The position numbers and the translations under genes are program-made. The notes under the pieces are model-generated. The model was not told where the DNA came from and did no database searches. It saw only the letters and a list, made by a program, of their open reading frames with translations. Shown piece by piece: positions 9,075-19,110 of a DNA stretch of 64,000 bases. Source of the stretch: Isochrysis galbana (Eukaryota > Haptophyta > Isochrysidales > Isochrysidaceae); assembly GCA_018136815.1 (NCBI GenBank), contig CM030935.1, forward strand, positions 62,001-126,000. The letters run 5' to 3'. Every line of letters starts with the position of its first letter. Positions within the stretch are counted from its first letter, which is position 1.

Positions 9075-11678
9075 ATGGCGCCGTCGGGCTCGGCGACGCC
9101 GCGGTCCGAGGCGGCCACCACGGCCACCGGCACCCTCAGCCCTTCGCGGGACGCCTCCCCGGGCGCAGGCTCAGGCTCTGCTGGTACAAGAGAGAGCAGC
9201 AGCCTCGTCTCACGAGAGCGCTCCTCCGGCACACCGACGGGCTCGGGCAGGGCGCGTAGACAGACTCGCGAGGCGCGATTGCTCGACGGTAAATATGTGC
9301 TCGGAGAGGAGCTCGGACGCGGCTCCTCCGGCAAGGTCTATAGGGCGCTCAACAAGGTGGCGGGGCAGATAGTCGCGATAAAGGAAATTCCGCTCGTCGG
9401 CATCTCCAATGCCGCCGCCAAGGCGGTGCAGGGGGAAGTGGAGCTGCTTCACCGGCTCAAGCACCCTCAAATTGTCCGCTTCTACGAAACCATCCGCACT
9501 GCCGATCACCTCTACCTCGTGCTCGAGTACGTTGAGAATGGCTCGCTCGCCTCTCTCCTCAAGACGTTTGGCAAGCTCCCCGAGCACATGCTCATCGTCT
9601 TCATGCGTCAGGTACTCATCGGGCTGGAGTGGCTGCATGCGCAGGGTATCTGCCACCGTGACATTAAGGGTGCCAACCTGCTCACCACCAAGGAAGGGCA
9701 GGTCAAGCTCGCTGATTTTGGTGTCGCAGGCACGCTTGTCAAGCCGGATGGTGACAAGGCGGCTGACAACAAGAGCGCCGCGCAGGCGCCGGTCGGCACG
9801 CCGTACTGGATGGCGCCCGAGATCATCCAGATGAGCGCCTTCACTACGGCCTCAGATATCTGGTCGCTCGGCTGCACAATCCTCGAGCTGCTCACGGGCG
9901 AGCCGCCTTACTTCGATCTGCGGCCCGTCAACGCGCTTTACCGGATTGTGCAGGACACGATCCCGCCCATCCCGCCTGGCCTTCCGCCACAGCTCGACAA
10001 CTTTCTGCGATGCTGCTTTGAACGCGACCCGGAGCTGCGGGCGACAGCGGCTCAGCTTCGTCACCACGCCTGGCTCGCGCAGGAGGTCTTGAGCCCGTCC
10101 GTGGTCGCTGCTGCCGCCGTGGGGCCCGAGCGATCGTCAGAGCGGTATGCGCGGCTCGTCTCGCAAACGACTGTCGAGATGGGCCGCAACCGGTACGACT
10201 CGGTCTCAGGAGGATCGACCGACCCGGACGCGCGCTCTCGCTCGCGCACGGGCTCACGGTCGGGCATGCTGAGCTCCGGCTTGCTCACGCCCACGCCCAA
10301 GGGGGCGTCCGCCGAGGCGCTCGGTGGCACGCACGTTTGCAGTTCAGGCGTCTCATCAACCGGCTCCTACATCCGCGGTGGCGGGCCCTCAGCGGTCGGT
10401 TCGCTGCCGAGCGAGTCGTCGCCCGCCATGCTCGCCCGTGGTCAGGTAATACCACGCGCTGACTCGCTCTATACCATCGAGTCCACCTCGCCCACATCTT
10501 CTTGCCCCTCAACCTTCTCGCGCAAGGAGTCGCGACCTGCTACGCTCCGCCCGCCATCTGCTCACTCCAACTCGGCGCGCTGCGACGCCGAGTCATCGCC
10601 GCCGAGGCTGCAGGGCGCGACTGCCGCCCTGGGAGGGTTTTTCTCGGCCCCCGACAGCATGTCAAGGGCGCGCATTGCCGCCGATGGCTCCCCGTGCGCC
10701 TCCTCACCGAGAGGCACTTTGGCGGGTGCACCCGCCTCGCCCAGCAGCGGGGGCGCGAACGAGTGCCGTCCTCCGGCCAGTCTCGAGCCCATCGCGAGCG
10801 TTGGCTCGTTCGCAGCACACGGCGCCACTGGTCAGGGCGGCGAGATGCCAGCTGACCGCACACCGAGGGATGCGGTCGATGTGGGCGGTGTCAATGTTGC
10901 CGGTTCCATCGCCGGGGTGGGGGGGGGGATCGCCGCCGGCCGCGCGCTGGGCGACGTAGTGTTGTCGGGCTACCTGTGGAAGCGAGGGGCGAGCTGGTTC
11001 TCCTTCGCCTATAAGCAGCGCTTCTTCTTCCTGCAGGACGACGAGCTTGGCTATGTCACACAATACGACTACGCGGGGACCCCGTGGCCTAATGGCGGGG
11101 CGACGGGCTCATCGCCTCAGCAGGCAAGCGCGCCGCGCGGCGGGAATGGCGCCAAAGCGTCAGTTGGCGAACGGCGCATTCGCCTCTCATCCATCGTGAA
11201 CATCCGGGTTAGCTCCAAGGTCAAATTCGAGTTCGAGCTCGTGTGCACCGACCGCTCGTTTCGGTTGCGTGCGCCGTCAGCGCAGGCGCTTGCCATGTGG
11301 GTGACAACCATCTCGGCCGAGTGGATGAGAATCTCGCAGAGGGAGGCATCGATCGGTTCTCATTTGGCGACCGTGTCAACCTCCTCTCGCACAGATCCCA
11401 ACTACGGCCGTTCGCCCGGGACCGTCTCGCCCATCGCGAATGCGGAACCCTGCTGCAACTCCATTGCACCACCCCAACCGCTTCCTGCAGTGCCGGCCGC
11501 CATCTTGCACAACAGGGAATCCCCCGAGGGGTCCTTATCGGCCATCTCCCTCGAGAGAACGATCGAGCGTGACGAGGCGTGCGGCAGCGCCGCCGCCCGC
11601 CCGCATCTCGTAGCTGCGTCGCCGCCGAAGGCGGTCCGCGTTCCGGATGGGGCCGCTGCGCATTTACCGCGTAGCTAG
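9075..11678 (+). CDS. STE-group (MAP3K/Cdc15-like) Ser/Thr kinase with C-terminal PH domain
   Basis: Predicted protein kinase of 867 residues from the ATG at 9075 (MAPSGSATPRSEA). The frame stays open upstream to 8772, but through low-complexity GA- and GT-repeat sequence, so the true start is uncertain. The kinase domain spans about 72-330: glycine loop GRGSSGKVY, VAIK lysine, HRDIKGANLL (about 192), DFG (about 213) and GTPYWMAPE (about 245), all with catalytic residues intact. HRDIKGANLL and GTPYWMAPE are typical of the STE/MAP3K-epsilon/Cdc15 group. A long Ser/Pro-rich linker follows. A PH domain at about 628-752 (LSGYLWKRG...KQRFFFL, ending ...LAMWVTTI) should bring the kinase to membrane phosphoinositides. 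It appears intronless. Substrates are unknown. Confidence 0.88.
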   Translation: MAPSGSATPRSEAATTATGTLSPSRDASPGAGSGSAGTRESSSLVSRERSSGTPTGSGRARRQTREARLLDGKYVLGEELGRGSSGKVYRALNKVAGQIVAIKEIPLVGISNAAAKAVQGEVELLHRLKHPQIVRFYETIRTADHLYLVLEYVENGSLASLLKTFGKLPEHMLIVFMRQVLIGLEWLHAQGICHRDIKGANLLTTKEGQVKLADFGVAGTLVKPDGDKAADNKSAAQAPVGTPYWMAPEIIQMSAFTTASDIWSLGCTILELLTGEPPYFDLRPVNALYRIVQDTIPPIPPGLPPQLDNFLRCCFERDPELRATAAQLRHHAWLAQEVLSPSVVAAAAVGPERSSERYARLVSQTTVEMGRNRYDSVSGGSTDPDARSRSRTGSRSGMLSSGLLTPTPKGASAEALGGTHVCSSGVSSTGSYIRGGGPSAVGSLPSESSPAMLARGQVIPRADSLYTIESTSPTSSCPSTFSRKESRPATLRPPSAHSNSARCDAESSPPRLQGATAALGGFFSAPDSMSRARIAADGSPCASSPRGTLAGAPASPSSGGANECRPPASLEPIASVGSFAAHGATGQGGEMPADRTPRDAVDVGGVNVAGSIAGVGGGIAAGRALGDVVLSGYLWKRGASWFSFAYKQRFFFLQDDELGYVTQYDYAGTPWPNGGATGSSPQQASAPRGGNGAKASVGERRIRLSSIVNIRVSSKVKFEFELVCTDRSFRLRAPSAQALAMWVTTISAEWMRISQREASIGSHLATVSTSSRTDPNYGRSPGTVSPIANAEPCCNSIAPPQPLPAVPAAILHNRESPEGSLSAISLERTIERDEACGSAAARPHLVAASPPKAVRVPDGAAAHLPRS

Positions 11679-12692
11679 CCCAAAGCTTCCCCCCCACCCC
11701 CCATGTCGAATGCTTCCTTTTTCCCCTGTTGACAGTGCTCGTAGTATGGCAAATCGCCTAGAGATCGACTTGCCTCGCTGCCTTGGGCAGCGACTCGTCC
11801 CACCCCGCGCCCGAGCGCTCACACCTTGCACCGCGCGCGCGGCCGCCGCGCTAGCTCTCGCCTACGTTGCTGGCGTAATGGTATCCCGTGTGGTGGCACG
11901 CTAAACGATGGCCCCTGGCCGGCTCGCACTTCCTTATTCGTTCGTGATCCAAGCCACTACCGCCGGGCCAGCATGGTAGTGGAAAACCGGGCCAGCCACT
12001 CGGCCTACAGCAGCGGGTACGTGATTGCACAGCTCATGCTGGAGGGCTCTCGGATGGTTTTCGAGTGGCACCGTGAACACGCCGCTTTGCATATTACCCT
12101 ACGCGCGACTCGACGCTTCGACGCCCTCAGTTCCACTGTGCCAAACTTGCATTATTGTCGGTCTCTCTCAATTGTCATCATGTGTGGGTGTTGTGATCGA
12201 ACTCGTGCCCATGGGCATACAGGTGAAGGCTTTCACCGCTGTGGCATGCTCTTGGCCTCCCTCGCTTCCCTGGGTCGTCCAGCTTCGTTGCGGCTCGGTG
12301 TGTGCATACACTTCGGAACCGAATGGCATTTTGCGGTCGCTCATGCGGTGTTGCACACTCGAGTCGTGGCGGGACTTGCGCTAGACGTACATGTGGCGTG
12401 TGTAACCCTCGCTCGCGTGTAAGTGGGTGTGGGTGATAGGGTCGCTTGTGCGCTAGCTGGACGGGCGTGGGCCTCATTCGCGAGCCAAGTTTTGTGCACC
12501 CCTCGCTTGTGTGTACGGGGGTATCGATGATTGAGTTGTTTCTTCGCTGCCTGGCGTCGCTCTTTCGCTGCGCTAGCGCGGCTATTGGGTCGATGGTGTC
12601 TGTGTTAGGCCTCAAAAAATTTCATGCTGTTCGCGCCTCGCACGCAGCCCTGGGATAACTACGGCTCACTGCTCCTTAAGAAGCCACGCCCG
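11679..12692. other. Region downstream of the kinase, no supported gene
   Basis: Open frames of 120-200 codons occur on both strands, but they overlap one another, show no recognisable domain and have no consistent codon pattern. I see no repeat shared with the rest of the window here. Confidence 0.5.
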
Positions 12693-13451
12693 TTCTCTGT
12701 CTCTTCCCTCCCAACTAAGTTTATACTTGGTTGACCCAGGGGGGGGGCACGAGCCCCCCCCTCTCTCCACTCCTCCCCCGCCATGGGGGAGGAACCACCC
12801 ATCCTCCTGGCATGCCTGATGGCTTGCCAGGAGGAGACTGACTGCCCTACTGACCCACTCCCTTCCTTCCCCACAGGCTCGCCCCATTCGCCCATCCTGG
12901 CCAGTCGTGGCCAGCCCATTGCTCCAACCCCAACCCCCCCTCCCCCCCTGGTCGACAGGCAGACAGGTGCAGCGAGGGGGCCCCAGAGGCTCAGGAGCGC
13001 CAGCGAGGGAGAGGCAGGGGAGGCCTGGGCCCAACCCCAGCCTCCTCTGCCCCCTGAGCTGGGCCCTCCAGGAGCCTCCAAGGGCCGCCAGAGGACAGCT
13101 GGAGGCCTGCCGCAGGCGCGCCATCGCGCGTGCCGCAGGTGAGGGGAGAGAGAGCGTGGAGAAGGGGGTGGAAAAATTGGTAAGTCCCGCTCCTGTTTAC
13201 AGGATCAGTCGGGACAGAGTCGGCCGCCCACTCGGAGACACAGGAGGAAGGGGGGGAAAGATCACCGGGGGGAGGCGCGGGCCACCGGACCATATCTAAG
13301 CACTTCACCCCTATCCCCCTAGTAGTGTACGGGGGGAGCCGCCTGATGGCGGGGGGAGAAGGGCCGGGGGAGTGGGGGTGTAGAAAGTATGCTACGTACT
13401 ACGTGTAGTAGGTAGTGGTTCCATTCGCCGCGAGTGCGGTAAGAATATTAA

Positions 13452-16400
13452 CTCCTTACCGCCGGCCCGCAGCGCCAATTTTGGCGCTTCGGATTTGATC
13501 TTTTGCGGCTTGTGCGGGAGGAGGAACTGCATGTAAGAGATAAGAGAGAGGGCACGAGCGAACAGAAGGTGGAACATATTTCCTGGGTGTGTCGCCACCT
13601 CCTCCCCCCCCCCCCCCGGCGCGCGCCGCGGGACAGCGATGCCCTCACAGTTGCAGTCCGTCGCCTCGCTTCGACTCTATTACCTAAACGGAATATTTTT
13701 CGTAATACTGGAAGCGCCAATATTGGAGCTGCACTTTTTTTGCCCCTTTGCTCATCTATTCGCGTGTAGATGGCCGACTATATGGAATGTAGGCCCACCC
13801 AGCTGTGACGAAGGATGTCCCTGAGACTCCCCTGAGAGCTTAGATGGGGTAAGAGTACTGTTATGAGCTCTCAGTAAGAGTAATAGCTCCAAATTGCCAA
13901 ATCACTGATATTAGTTGTCAGCTGCTAGACTAATCTTAATGGGGCTGATCTACTATACTATGACTCCTTTTACTATTAGAATCGTCGCCTCCCCCCCCTC
14001 CATCAACATCGATACTTCAGCATACATATAATACATACGTAGTAGCCTCCGTCGGTCGGCTGCTTGGCTGCTACGCTCTACGGTTGAAGGGGCGCAACGA
14101 AGACTACCGGTAGTCTTAAAGACAACGACTTCACCTTGTCATAACTAGGTCAAATTAGCACCCTAATCTGTATTTTTTGCGCCCAGGCAGCTAATATGGT
14201 CACTATCTCATAGGCCCCTAGCATAAATATTAAGAATTCGAACGCGAAATTCGATTTTTTTGTATACAAATATTGAAGACTACAGAAATTGACGTTGAAC
14301 GACTCGCGGGCAGATTCACACAGACAGACTCACAGGGCAGCTGAGACGCCGGGCCCGGTGGATTGGGGCCCTCACAAGCACTCCCGATAGACTCGCCGCG
14401 AGGGTCCACCTGACCGCGACGAAATCACGCTCGCTATCGGCATCTGAAGTCGGGCTCCAGACGCCCTTTCGCGCGCTGCCAACGCGACCCGCAGTGGGGG
14501 ACATGGCGCGCGCGGCAGGGTGCTTCCGCGGCGCATGCAGCCACCTGAGACCCTGACACGAGGACTGGCGCCAAAGAAGCGCCTTTCACACCAAATGATG
14601 CCCCCCCACACCAGCTGGCGCGCTGGCGTGAGCATTTCCTGCAGAGCGGCCGGCATTTGCCGGCCCCTTGACGAACGCCAACGCGACGGGCCCCACCGGG
14701 ACCGCCGCGGAAGTGGGCAGTGCACCCATGCGGATGCATCCGCGCCCATCCCAACCCCTAAGTATGCCTGGAAGAGGAGCCCTGGCCGGTGGCCCATCGG
14801 ACAACCCTCTCCGAGGCAACATCGCAGTGGGCCGAAGTGGCCTTTTTCAGAGTCCGTTTGCGCACATGAGAAACCGGGTGTTTACGTGAGAATCAAATGG
14901 TTTTGTTGTCGTCCTTACTAACATTAAAATAGTTTTGTTTTGACCTTTTTTGAGGTATTTTAGCACATTATCAGAGTCATATAGCATAGATATGACCATT
15001 GGTCGCTCATATGACATCGTATACGCACAGACACCATATATATTTGACGCTCGACGCCATTTATGCGACGTTTTGATCGATTGGAGGTGGCAAATCACCG
15101 TCCGTAGAACGTTGAAACGTGATCGCTAAACGCTGAAACGTGATCACGCACACGCACACGCTCGCAACTAGTCGTCATCACAGGGCATGCAATCTGGCAT
15201 ATACATAGCGGGATTATAGTTGGCGCTGCGACTACGCTTGTTGCCGCCGCGGCCCGGTCGCTTGGGGTCTCCCCGAGGATACCAATTTGGGAATCGCTCA
15301 TGCGTGGCAGCGCACTCTTTGCGAATGCCCTTACGATTTTGGCTGACGCAAACCGGCACGAGGCCGTTACCGGGCGTACTGCAGATGCTGCAAGCGGTCG
15401 AGGTATGCATGCCGCAATACATGCATTTCTGCTGGCGGCTGCCGCCCGCCAAGACATACCAATTGATCTGGTTGAAGGGGGTCAGCACGTGGTTGCGTCC
15501 GTCTGCTGTGCAAGGATATGCGCTAGGCGAGTTGGATGGCCGTGCGCAGTGCGCTCTGGGGGTGGGCGATGTGCGTTGGGGTGCGTCAGGATTGTGCATG
15601 AGTCGGTAGGCGAGTTTTTCCATCTCCTTCTTAAAATCCGCGTTCGGATCATTAAGGAACTTGTGGGCGAGATAGGCGTCAACAACCTGCATGCCTAGGT
15701 TCGTCGTGAAGAAGCGCATCTTGAAGCTGTTGGTGAGGATGGCCTTCTCCATCGCCAGATGCCGTTGGCGAAGTCGATTGTGAACGTCGATGGCTGGCTG
15801 GGCCTAAGTGTAGTCGTTTAGAACCTTTGGGCACGGGCGCTTCGGTGACGCCGATCGCCTCCTCAGGCACGCCGAGCTCCTGGTCGCCTTCATCGAAGAT
15901 GAACTGGTCACGTCCGCTCTCCGAGGTGCCCGCAGTGAAAATGTACTTGTGGATGTGGGAGTCCGTCGAGCCCTTGCAGTGGCCGATGGCGTTGATCTGG
16001 CACGATTCTTCGCCGGCAAGGGGCGGCAAAGTTGCGGTGTAGCACGACCAGCGGCCCTCGATTTTCGGGCAGGCGGCATTCAGAGCTGGAGCACAGAACT
16101 GCGCTGTGTTCGTCTTCACGTCGCCGATCATGAAGAGCTGGTGCCGCCAGAGCAGGTGCGCAAGCTTTTTGCTGGCGAACCATGAATCGCATGCGATTAC
16201 GCGGCGAGATCCGAACCATGGCTTGACGAGGCGCAAGCTCTGGGCGGCGGTGTGGCCGATCGCGTACGTCTGGTTTGGCGCTTTGTCCTCGTAGCGATCG
16301 GCGAAGAACTCCTGATTTGGATGTGCGTCCTTACCCTCACAGATCTCGATGCGGAGAAGGATACCGGAGAGTGCGTCTGCAGCAGTCTTCAATTCGACTC

Positions 16401-18313
16401 CCACCGGTTCCGGCTTGCGCCTGACGAACCAGACCTTAGGGCATTTCGCCGGGTCGCCTACGCCTTCACGACCACGCCATGCACACATCGACTCGTCGAG
16501 GGTGAGCAGCCATGACGGGTGCACCTTGTCGATGCGAGACTCATTGAACATGTCGATGAGGGGACGCACGAACGCCCACGGGTCACGCTCCAGAGACAGC
16601 GGATCTTCTGGCCCGAATGTGAGGACGGTGCGGATGCGCTTGAAGCGATTGATGCCCATGCCGTGCCGCCCGAGCGCTGGAGGTGGTAAGAGGGATTCTG
16701 GCGTTGGCGTCGTGCTCCACATCGCATCGAGCGAGAGGCCAGAGTGAATGGAGATGGCAATGGCGTAGCCGAACCACTGCAGGAGTTCCCCCTCCGTGAG
16801 TTTCTTATCCTCCGCTTTCAGGCCAAAGAGCTTCGCGTTGGAGAGCCGAACGATATGGCTGAGGTACTCGTCCGGGAGCAGGTACATAAAAATCTGGTCG
16901 ATGCTCTTGAGGCTGGACGTATTGTGCGTGAACGTCATCTTCTGCCGGCTCTCTGTCCGAGCGTCGCGCTTGACAAACTTCGGGTCGCGCAGGGTCCAGA
17001 TCGTGCCGCCGTTCTCGTACGTTTTTGGAGCTTCCGCCTCATCCTCGGACGAGTCATCTCCGATGTTGCTGGGGTTGGTCTGGCTGTAGCTGTCACTCTC
17101 GTTGTCACTCTCGGAGTCGTCGTGTATCTGCGTGTTGAGAACAGGAGCTGGCCGGCCATCTTGATAAGGTAGGAGCTGCACCTCGAGGGAGTTCCCGTTC
17201 TCGTCGAACTCAAAGGCGTCGAGGAAGTACGACTTGTTGCGAGTTTCTTCTTCCCACTTCATCATCACCTTGGTCCTCTCGGAGTCAGCCCAGCGATCGA
17301 TGATGCCCACGTACTTCTTCTTCTGCGCTGTGTTGGCAGCCCAGCTGACTGACCAAAACTCGGCGTTGATGTCGAGGACGACGCCCTTCACATTCTTGTG
17401 GCTCTTGAGGATCGCTTTGATCTCGGAGAAGGTCTGCGAGGCGCAAGGGGTGCATGGGAGTGGTCAGATTGGTCATTCCTGTGCTAGCGCTCGCTCAGCT
17501 CAGTGATTGAGGTCTGGATTCTTCAGCTGGGCTCACAGCGCGCGCGCACCTGTGCTGGCATCGTGCGCGTCGGCGTGGATTGGTCTGATGAGGAGGTAGG
17601 GGCCATAAAAGTCAGTAGGTACCACTGGTACAATCCCGTCATGGGCAGGGCTACAAGGGGCACTGCCATTGCTCCCTCGGACGGACTGCCCCGACGATCG
17701 GATCTCGCCGACGCGCAATGGCGGGCGCCGAGCCTCCCTGACCCTATGGGTTGTGCGCCCTGTTTAGTGGGTTGTCAGGGCAAACCTGGGCACCCCAAGC
17801 GGGGAGATGACAGGGGAGACCCTCGGGGGGAGGGAGCGAACCTTGGGGAAGATCGGCGAGGCTTCGACCGTTGCCCAGAAGGCGGCAAAGGAGGCAGACA
17901 TTTTCCGTTGTCTTCCCCCCCCCCCCGAAGACAACCCGGTAGTCTTTAAGACTACGGGTTTGCGCAACCGTCTATCGTCTATCCTCAATCCCTGAGATGC
18001 GTTAGGTTCATCCAACTAGTAGTACCAATCTACGCTAACGCTAGAGGAGAGAGAGAGAGAGTTTGTGTGTGGATTGTGGAGAGCGTAAATCAACACATGC
18101 GTGCGCGCACAGGGGAGTTTTGTTGTTGGTTGGGACAACTCTCATGAGAGCTGATATTAGTGCTGATATTAGTGATAGCTCCATAACCTTGAGAGCTGAT
18201 AAGCTGTCACCCCATCTATGCCTGAGAGCTGGGGGGCTGGGGTTGACGCTGTAGGGAGCGGTTGAGACTTTTCGAGGCGGAAGCGCCAATTTTGGCGCTT
18301 CGGCAGTAAGGAG
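13452..18313 (-). mobile_element. Complete piggyBac transposon (4862 bp, TTAA target)
   Basis: The element is bounded by TTAA on both sides (13448-13451 and 18314-18317) and by inverted termini beginning CTCCTTAC[C/T]GCCG. A palindromic subterminal block, AGCGCCAATTTTGGCGCT, sits 15-20 bp inside each end. Further internal inverted segments near 13690-13920 and 18130-18240 share pieces such as GAGAGCT, CTGATATTAGT and TAGCTCCA, and GGTAGTCTT-type motifs occur at about 14110 and 17940. It carries a piggyBac transposase on the minus strand (15168-17901), plus about 1.7 kb on the left in which no gene is evident. It inserted at the TTAA in the tail of the retroposon at 12717-18326. Confidence 0.93.
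15168..17901 (-). pseudogene. piggyBac transposase (DDE_Tnp_1_7), slightly decayed
   Basis: Exon 1 is 17901-17842 (MSASFAAFWATVEASPIFPK). A 408-bp intron (17434-17841) separates it from exon 2, which begins TFSEIKAILKSHKN and continues through the transposase body. Family landmarks include WTLRDPKFV, FGYAIAISIHSG, LTLDESMCAWRG (first Asp), RVIACDSWFASKKLA (second Asp) and GDVKTNTAQFC. After this come IDVHNRLRQRHLAMEKA and a C-terminal cysteine cluster, CMYCGMHTSTACSIC, typical of piggyBac zinc fingers. Two defects are seen: a one-base frameshift near 15825-15842 (between VTEAPVPK and PKVLNDYT) and an in-frame TAG at 15804-15806. The copy therefore looks recently inactive. A 31-nt intron could also bridge the region, but the family alignment favours decay. 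Confidence 0.88.
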
Positions 18314-18350
18314 TTAAAAGGTTTTTTTCTCTGTCTCTTCCCTCCCAACT

Positions 18351-18635
18351 TCCTTCCGGCCTTCCCCCTCGTGCGCTTTGTACCCCCCTAATAAGGGACC
18401 GGGGGGTTGTGGGGGTAAAGTAGTAGGGGCGAGCGGGCCTCGATGCGACTAAAAAAATATGACATCTGAAGATTCGGGCTATCTATGCTACTGCTAGCTA
18501 TGTATGGAGGCATGGAGGCCCATCGCACTCACGGTGCTGACTCACGACATCGCCTATTCCCTAAAACACTCACTTCCTTTACGCTACGCTACCCGTTTAT
18601 TTCGGTTTCGGAGGATGAACTACGTCAGGCCAGGC
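18351..18635. other. Intergenic, no gene
   Basis: AT/GC-mixed spacer with no recognisable gene. It contains CATCTGAAGATTCGGGCTA at about 18460, a possible match to the downstream motif described at 22857-22935. Confidence 0.4.
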
Positions 18636-18766
18636 GCAAGAGAGGAGAGGAGAGGAGAGGAGAGGAGAGGAGAGGAGAGGAGAGGAGAGGAGAGGAGAGG
18701 AGAGGAGAGGAGAGGAGAGGAGAGGAGAGGAGAGGAGAGGAGAGGAGAGGAGAGGAGAGGAGGAGA
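18636..18766. repeat. (AGAGG)n pentanucleotide microsatellite
   Basis: About 25 nearly perfect units of GAGAG/AGAGG. A shorter, less regular purine tract of the same kind lies at about 19017-19073, immediately before the SURNod19-like gene. Confidence 0.95.
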
Positions 18767-19110
18767 AGGGTAGTAGAAGAGAGAGGTCCATCCATGAGAG
18801 AAGGCTGAGATTGGGATGGACGGACCGTTTGCACGTCTGTGTATCCGTCCAAAGCATAGAATCGATTAGAGTAGTCAGGGGAAAATAAAAAGAACTGGTA
18901 TCACAGCCAACGGGGACTCTCTCGAATATAGCGGTCGAGGCCAATAGACAAGGAGATAATCTACAAGTATCATCCTTTCCATAGAAGTGTGTTTCAGCTG
19001 GATGGTGAGGACGGGAGGAGAGAGAAGAGGAGAGAGGAGGAAAGAGGGGAGGAGAGGAGAGGAGAGGAGAGAGGGAGCCAGCCAGCCTCCCCCCCTCCCG
19101 CTCCTCGCCC

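Larger units (their letters stand above)
12717..18326 (+). mobile_element. SINE-like retroposon interrupted by piggyBac
   Basis: A retroposon of about 745 bp is split into 12717-13447 and 18314-18326. Its head (AAGTTTATACTTGGTTGACC) matches the heads of the other GC-rich retroposons in the window. Its middle and 3' part from about 13125 match the element at 30120-30424. Joined across the piggyBac insertion, its end would read GAATATTAAAAGGTTTTTTT, close to the LINE end at 4250 (GAATATTAAGAAGTTTTTTTT). The 24 bp ending CTCTTCCCTCCCAACT stand at 12693-12716 and again at 18327-18350 (a few T bases may belong to the tail), which gives the target duplication of the original retroposon. No A/B-box promoter could be identified. 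Confidence 0.8.

Noticed and set aside
11826-12422. 198-codon plus-strand ORF downstream of the kinase
   Set aside because: No domain, overlapped by equally long frames on both strands, no splice or start support.
14372-14921. Overlapping ORFs of up to 141 codons in the left arm of piggyBac
   Set aside because: All strands and frames are open because of GC-rich composition; no protein family recognised.
15804-15842. 31-nt micro-intron (GTTCTAAAC...GCCAG) restoring the piggyBac frame
   Set aside because: Keeping the bases gives PKVLNDYT followed by AQPAIDVHN, which aligns with the family position by position; frameshift plus stop decay is simpler.
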